Shown: positions 33,356-37,659 of the stretch, piece after piece
Layout: every line of letters begins with the position of its first letter
How positions within the stretch are numbered: the stretch's first letter is position 1
NCBI RefSeq assembly: GCF_001262505.1
Contig: NZ_KQ410753.1
Span: forward strand, 1 to 37,659
Origin: Shinella sp. SUS2
GTDB taxonomy: Bacteria; Pseudomonadota; Alphaproteobacteria; Rhizobiales; Rhizobiaceae
DNA: 37,659 nt
Reading direction: 5' to 3'
Made by a program: the position numbers and the translations under genes
The notes under the pieces: generated by a model
Told to the model about the DNA's origin: nothing
What the model saw: only the letters and a program-made list of their open reading frames with translations
The model's database searches: none

Positions 33356-35674
33356 TTACCCTGGAAAGAGAAGTCGCCCCAGGGTTCGATAGACTGGCTT
33401 GCGCAGCGACTGGAAGAACTCGACCGGGCCGGCGTCGAATTTGCGCTGAGCGGTCGGAGAGCTGAAACGACCGATGAAAAACCGTACGACAGGGATCAGG
33501 GGACGGCGCAGGCGGCTAATCTTCTTGGGTTTCTTCACCGGTACGGGCCGTATCACGCTGGCGCGGGCGGCCAGGTAGCTTCGCTTGCCGAAGGGAGCGA
33601 GCTGCCGCAGGCGGCCGAGAGCGATCTCGTGCTCCTTCCAGCGCAGCGTCGTGATCATGATATCCTTGTAGCCGTGGCTCTTGCGGCTTTCGAACTCGAC
33701 GATGTGGTCGGTTGCGATGAACTCGGAATATTTGCGCAGGGTGAACCAGGCGGCGATCTTTTGGACAAGGGCGTCATCCGGCGCACGCACGGCACCCGCT
33801 TTGAAACGGGCGACCCCTTCCTCTGCAGACGTTGCGTGAAAGCCTGCGCCTGAAAGGCTGTAAAAGGCATTTCCCAGCGTCATTGTGGGTTTGCCGTGCA
33901 GCAGCGACAGAAGCCCGACGCCGGAATTGTAGCACAGCACGACGTCGGCATGGTCTATGAGGAAGTGGATGTTGTCGGCGCGATCGGCGATGACGACGTT
34001 TTCGGTGCGCGGAAGGGCGTCCAGCTTCGAAAGCGGGTGCGGCTTGATGACGAACGTCATGTCAGGATTGCTCTCGACAAGGCGCGGCAGGCTGGCAGCA
34101 AAATCGTGGTAGCTTTGCTCTCCCTTGAGGAACTGGGTGACGGCCATGTCGTCGTCGAGCTGGAGCGGGATCAGGCAGACCGGTTTTTCGGGCTTTTTCG
34201 CCCCCTCGTATTTTTCGGCGGTGGCAGCGTAACCGTCCATCGCTTCCAGCGTCATCGATCCTTCGCGCAGGCGCTCGATATAGGTCTGTGCAGCGGCAAG
34301 TTCAGCCGGGGAGAACGCGTCGCGATCGAACGCCGCCTGGGAGTAGGATGGGGCGGCATAGGAGACGTCCTCGGCATAGTAGACGGTGTTCGGCAAAGCC
34401 CCGCGTTCGATGACCACCACTTCCCTGCCCAGCTGCCGCGCGAGCGTGACAGCGCCTGAAAAGAGGCTGTGGCTCTTCATGTAGGGGTTGAAGATGGCAA
34501 TGCCGTCGAGCGTGCCGTCCGTCAATCCGCTCGTCAGTGCGGCGATATCCTCGTCCGCCTCACCGAAAACGGGGACAAGCTCGAAACCGGCAAGGCGCAG
34601 TGGAAGGAAATAACCCCAGTGATGGCGGTTCTTGCAGATGCAGGCGAGTTTCCTTGCGCGGGGCAGGAAGTCCACCTCCAGCAGCCGCTCGTCCTTGCCG
34701 ACATAGACCTCGGTCGCTTCTGAAAAGCGGCTGCGCTTCCAGTCGTTGTTCTTGTACCAGTCGGATCCCTTGTCCTTCGGGTGCCAGAGGTGGAAGGTCT
34801 TCAGCCCCAGGGATTCGGCCGGCAAGGCAAGCGCCTCGAACAACTGGCGAAACCCGCTATAGGTTCTTTGGTGGAAGAAGGAGGCTTTGCCTGGTCCGAA
34901 ACGATCTTCGGTCGGCTCCGATGGCATGGGAAGGTGCTTGGCATGCTGACCGTAGCGCAGCAGGAACTCGAAATCCTCCGATCCATGTCCCCGAAAACTG
35001 GAATCGTAGCCACCGAGATAGGAAAACAGCTTGGAGCCGATCAGGAAGACATTGCTGTAGGGGGCAACGAATTGTCCCTCCTTCGGCTCGAAGTTCTCGA
35101 AATAACTGTAGAAGGACAGTTTCTTCAGGTAGTCCGATCGTGCATCGAGATCGGCAAGCGCGAAGAAGCCATCGGTCTTCGGCTCGGAAAGATGAAAGGC
35201 GGGAATGTTGAGGACGAGGTCGAAGAGACGGGTGGCGTCGATGGTGTTGATGATGTCGACAAGCCTGCCGAAATGGTCCCTCTCGCTGAAGAAGTCGGGA
35301 TCGGCAAAATAGATGAAGGGCGTATTGGCCGCCGCAAAGCCGGCATTCCGTGCCGTCGAAAGGGAGAAGACGCCGGTGTCGTCGACATGGACATAGGTGT
35401 ATCCCTTGTCTTCGCAAACCGCCTGGATCCGGGCAGCGTGGGGCGCGGGTGAGCCGAAATCGACGATGACGATTTTGGGCGCGGGCGCATAATATTCCCC
35501 CATCAGTGCGATGCGATCGATCACCCAGGGGTTTGCATCATGCCAGCGCACACAAAGCACCATGGAAATGTCTGAGGTGCCGATAGGCTTGCGCGGTTCG
35601 GGATGCACGTCTTGCACTTTCTGCGGGGAGATGATCGGAGCCGGTGAGAAAACTGGCAGTTCCATGCACTTCAT
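33356..35674 (-). CDS. GT2-type glycosyltransferase fused to capsule-synthesis (KpsS-like) domain
   Basis: This 772-residue protein is a close paralogue of the one at 17722-20118. The GT-A part has ADPDF (DPD at 125-127) and GHGSEDFE at 229-236. The capsule-family part has IPLQLDDDMAV, VIKPHPLSK and CYNSGVGLLSLLHGKPTMTLGNAFY. It lacks the TPR-like tail of the paralogue and instead ends in a basic, proline-containing segment. Predicted role: a two-step sugar transferase in capsule or surface-glycan assembly, by analogy with KpsC/KpsS; the sugars are unknown. It lies alone between the RTX gene and the LicD-like gene, 211 bases after the latter. Confidence 0.75.
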   Translation of the reverse strand: MKCMELPVFSPAPIISPQKVQDVHPEPRKPIGTSDISMVLCVRWHDANPWVIDRIALMGEYYAPAPKIVIVDFGSPAPHAARIQAVCEDKGYTYVHVDDTGVFSLSTARNAGFAAANTPFIYFADPDFFSERDHFGRLVDIINTIDATRLFDLVLNIPAFHLSEPKTDGFFALADLDARSDYLKKLSFYSYFENFEPKEGQFVAPYSNVFLIGSKLFSYLGGYDSSFRGHGSEDFEFLLRYGQHAKHLPMPSEPTEDRFGPGKASFFHQRTYSGFRQLFEALALPAESLGLKTFHLWHPKDKGSDWYKNNDWKRSRFSEATEVYVGKDERLLEVDFLPRARKLACICKNRHHWGYFLPLRLAGFELVPVFGEADEDIAALTSGLTDGTLDGIAIFNPYMKSHSLFSGAVTLARQLGREVVVIERGALPNTVYYAEDVSYAAPSYSQAAFDRDAFSPAELAAAQTYIERLREGSMTLEAMDGYAATAEKYEGAKKPEKPVCLIPLQLDDDMAVTQFLKGEQSYHDFAASLPRLVESNPDMTFVIKPHPLSKLDALPRTENVVIADRADNIHFLIDHADVVLCYNSGVGLLSLLHGKPTMTLGNAFYSLSGAGFHATSAEEGVARFKAGAVRAPDDALVQKIAAWFTLRKYSEFIATDHIVEFESRKSHGYKDIMITTLRWKEHEIALGRLRQLAPFGKRSYLAARASVIRPVPVKKPKKISRLRRPLIPVVRFFIGRFSSPTAQRKFDAGPVEFFQSLRKPVYRTLGRLLFPG

Positions 35675-35885
35675 TCCGTGTTCATTTAAAGGCCGCGCAT
35701 CTTGGGATGCGCCGCACTTACCATAAGCCCCGGCTTTCTGGAAACCGCCTCGTGTGGAACCGTGCTCAGGTCGTCATAATGTTCTGATGCTGAAGGGGGG
35801 CGAACCCGATCACTCTTATGGCGCCTGTTCCTGCGCTTGTCCCGTGATCGCAAGATCGTTCACAGAGGCGTGCTCGCGTCGAAGG
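35675..35885. promoter_or_regulatory. Gap upstream of the capsule-type gene, with a hairpin
   Basis: This 211-base gap separates two minus-strand genes, so the downstream one may have its own promoter. A perfect 7-bp hairpin (GCGCATC at 35695-35701 and GATGCGC at 35706-35712, 4-base loop) lies 21 bases before the start of the downstream gene. No T-tract follows, so it is not a clear terminator. Confidence 0.35.
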
Positions 35886-37475
35886 CTAGCCATCCTTCAC
35901 GAAAATGAGCCGGCAAAGATATGGATCTTCGCCGAGATGGGGCGAGAAACCGGTCCCCTCCTCCCGCTCGACGACTTGGAAGCCGAGTTCCGTCATCTGC
36001 CGTTCAATCGCTTCCGGTCGCATGAAGCGGCGGCCATCCAGCTTTCTGTTCTTCTTCAGGGGTTCGTCCTGATCGGTTCGGAATTCAAAGGCGATGGTGT
36101 CCCCTGCTTGCAGTTCACGTGCGGCGCATTCGAGAAACTGGTCCTGTTGTATGCGCGTGATCGCATGGAGCAGGAACCGGGCGTATAGCGTGAGCCCTCC
36201 TTTGTTCCTGGGTGGCCTTGCCGCACGCAGGAGGCTTTCGAGCGTTTCGGGATCCGTTATGTCTCCGTGCACAAAGGACAGGATCGGCCGCCGGCGGAAG
36301 AGATTTAGCAGAAAATGGAGAGCGCCTTTTGGTGGTGGCGGCACACGGACCGTGGCCGCCTCGATTGCGACACTGCAATTGTCGATTCCGATCACGGTCG
36401 GCCTTATAGCCGCCAGGGAGAAGCTGTCCCGACCGTCTCCGCATCCGATATCGACGACATTGCGCCGCAAGTAGCCTGAGCGGGAAACGAACCCTTCAAA
36501 GGATGAGGGGGGAAGAGCCTTGGGGTTGTGGCAATAATAATCCGTCCAGTAGATCTTCCAGCGATGATAAGGCCTGGCATAGCCCTGCGGAAACTTCTCC
36601 GTCCTGTCGAGGTTCCAGTTGTGGCCGGGATTGGGGGTCTTCCAGTGAGGGCCGTAGATATACTCGACAAGCGCTTCCGTATCGGCAACGGCCGCGACCT
36701 TGCGGCTGGCCAGATCGATATCGACATGGCCCCGGAAGTCGCTTTTCATGAAGGGCTTTACACCACAGACTCCAAAGGGCAGCAGGAGCTTTCCGGTCTC
36801 GTCAAAATAGGTATGGAAGATGTCGATTGTAACATTGGTTCTCGGATCGGTCACCCAGATGCAGGATAGTTTGCATGCGACGCGATAGCCATGGCGTGAC
36901 AGGGCTTCTGCGATCTCGACGACTTCCGCCACCACCTTGTCCGGATCCGTATGGTTCGAGATGTAGCCCGCGTCGAAATCGTGGTCGTGCCCGATGAAGT
37001 TGCTGTTGCGATAGGCCCCAAGCAGCGTGCCGTACAGGACAAAAAGTTTCAGGCCTTTTGTTGCCAGAATGGCGGACATACCGTCGAACAGCGCGAACAT
37101 GTTGTTCTGCCAGACTGTATCGACAGTTTTCGAAAGCTGCAGTTTGCCTTTCTCGTTGAAGACGTGGCCGGCTTCCAGTTTCTGCTTGAGATCCTCGAGA
37201 GTGAACTTCGGGATGCCCGCAAAATCAGACGTCGGTAGGTCCACGAAAACATCGCCTACCCGGATCTGTAGCCGGGCCTGACTGTCGATGTAGGACCAGA
37301 TGGAGGAAAGGTTGAAGCGGAACTTCTGCCCGCCCTGGTCCGGTGCGGGTATGCCCCAATTGCCGGCAAGCGGGATGCCGTCGGCCAACAGCTGCAGTTT
37401 TACCGGACGCTCTCCAGCCTCCCGGAGGAGGCCGGAGATGATGGCCGGGCCGAAATCCAGTATGTCGATCTGCAC
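35886..37475 (-). CDS. LicD/fukutin-like domain fused to SAM-dependent methyltransferase
   Basis: This 529-residue protein has an unrecognised beta-rich N-terminus (about 1-120), then a LicD-like part: VLYGTLLGAYRNSNFIGHDHDFDAGY at about 147-171 matches the GTLLGAxRxxxFIxxDxDxD pattern, with NVTIDIF following. LicD and fukutin-related proteins transfer a phospho-ligand (for example phosphocholine or ribitol-phosphate) to glycans. From about 335 a Rossmann methyltransferase follows, with motif I VVDIGCGDG at 340-348 and the acidic VIGIDN at 361-366. The fusion would let one protein add and methylate a glycan substituent; this is inference. The family's final D-D-I-D is here D-H-D-F-D, so one acidic residue differs. 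Confidence 0.78.
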   Translation of the reverse strand: MQIDILDFGPAIISGLLREAGERPVKLQLLADGIPLAGNWGIPAPDQGGQKFRFNLSSIWSYIDSQARLQIRVGDVFVDLPTSDFAGIPKFTLEDLKQKLEAGHVFNEKGKLQLSKTVDTVWQNNMFALFDGMSAILATKGLKLFVLYGTLLGAYRNSNFIGHDHDFDAGYISNHTDPDKVVAEVVEIAEALSRHGYRVACKLSCIWVTDPRTNVTIDIFHTYFDETGKLLLPFGVCGVKPFMKSDFRGHVDIDLASRKVAAVADTEALVEYIYGPHWKTPNPGHNWNLDRTEKFPQGYARPYHRWKIYWTDYYCHNPKALPPSSFEGFVSRSGYLRRNVVDIGCGDGRDSFSLAAIRPTVIGIDNCSVAIEAATVRVPPPPKGALHFLLNLFRRRPILSFVHGDITDPETLESLLRAARPPRNKGGLTLYARFLLHAITRIQQDQFLECAARELQAGDTIAFEFRTDQDEPLKKNRKLDGRRFMRPEAIERQMTELGFQVVEREEGTGFSPHLGEDPYLCRLIFVKDG

Positions 37476-37582
37476 GGCTCGGCTCCTGCTGGAGCATTTC
37501 CAGCCGAACCGATATCGGTCCGGCGCCGGAGAATGCGGTAGAAACGAAAATTCAGAACAATTTTGCTGATGAGGTCTGTCTA

Positions 37583-37659
37583 AGAGGCTGCCTCAAAAAG
37601 AGGTGGGTGATTTCAACAGGTTATGATTCCTTCGGATTTGCGAGATTCGATGGAGTTCA
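37583..37659. mobile_element. Possible end of an insertion sequence, cut by the window edge
   Basis: Bases 37583-37603 (AGAGGCTGCCTCAAAAAGAGG) look like the terminal repeat of several IS families, which often read GAGxCTGxCTCAAAA. An ATG at 37650 could begin a transposase but only three codons are visible. No target duplication or second end can be seen. The call is tentative. Confidence 0.25.

Noticed and set aside
32511..33392. 293-codon plus-strand frame running through the RTX start and the gap after it
   Set aside because: Most of it is antisense to the RTX gene; the part in the gap has no coding features.

Overview
The window looks like part of an alphaproteobacterial plasmid or chromid. 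A Hyphomicrobiales (rhizobial-type) host is most likely and a roseobacter-type marine host is possible. The evidence is generally high GC, a fused CysNC sulfate-activation enzyme next to CysD, a type I secretion pair beside a small RTX protein as in rhizobial exopolysaccharide loci, and a solitary RPA-type (Replication initiator protein A) replicon. Almost every other gene concerns surface polysaccharide or secreted RTX proteins. I see no tRNA, rRNA or CRISPR array.

Layout. (1) 116-4133: a small secreted RTX calcium-binding protein, a strong terminator, then a type I secretion ABC transporter and its HlyD-type adaptor. (2) 4215-8001: a GT4 glycosyltransferase, a GT31-like glycosyltransferase with a possible galectin-like N-terminal domain, and a PAPS-dependent sulfotransferase. 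(3) 8026-11581, minus strand: three further glycosyltransferases (Core-2/I-branching GT14 type, GT92/GT2 type, capsular synthesis GT32 type). (4) 11692-14115: an exported M23 metallopeptidase and an unrecognised, possibly GT-A-fold protein. (5) 14130-17715: a complete dTDP-L-rhamnose set, rfbD-rfbB divergent from rfbA-rfbC. (6) 17722-27029, minus strand: a compact five-gene run cysD-cysNC-kpsC-like plus two large GT2/capsule-synthesis hybrid proteins. (7) 27205-28900: replication initiator gene followed by an iteron array and an AT-rich stretch, a recognisable plasmid origin. (8) 29046-32999: a small unknown gene and a 1184-residue RTX protein with two HasA-like (haemophore-fold) segments and cadherin-like repeats. 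(9) 33356-37475: a third GT2/capsule hybrid, paralogous to the one at 17722-20118, and a LicD-like/methyltransferase fusion. The right edge may be the end of an insertion sequence.

Together the genes suggest a plasmid-borne system for a rhamnose-containing, probably sulfated surface glycan plus type I-secreted RTX proteins. CysD/CysNC would make PAPS, the sulfotransferase would use it, rfbABCD would supply dTDP-rhamnose, and about ten glycosyltransferase-like proteins would build the chain. No Wzx, Wzy, KpsMT or outer-membrane exporter lies in the window, so export must use genes elsewhere or another route. The combination of a rhamnose operon, type I secretion and a solitary replication initiator resembles the biofilm plasmids described in roseobacters. 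The sulfation module, the possible galectin-GT31 fusion and the double HasA-like RTX protein are the least ordinary parts.
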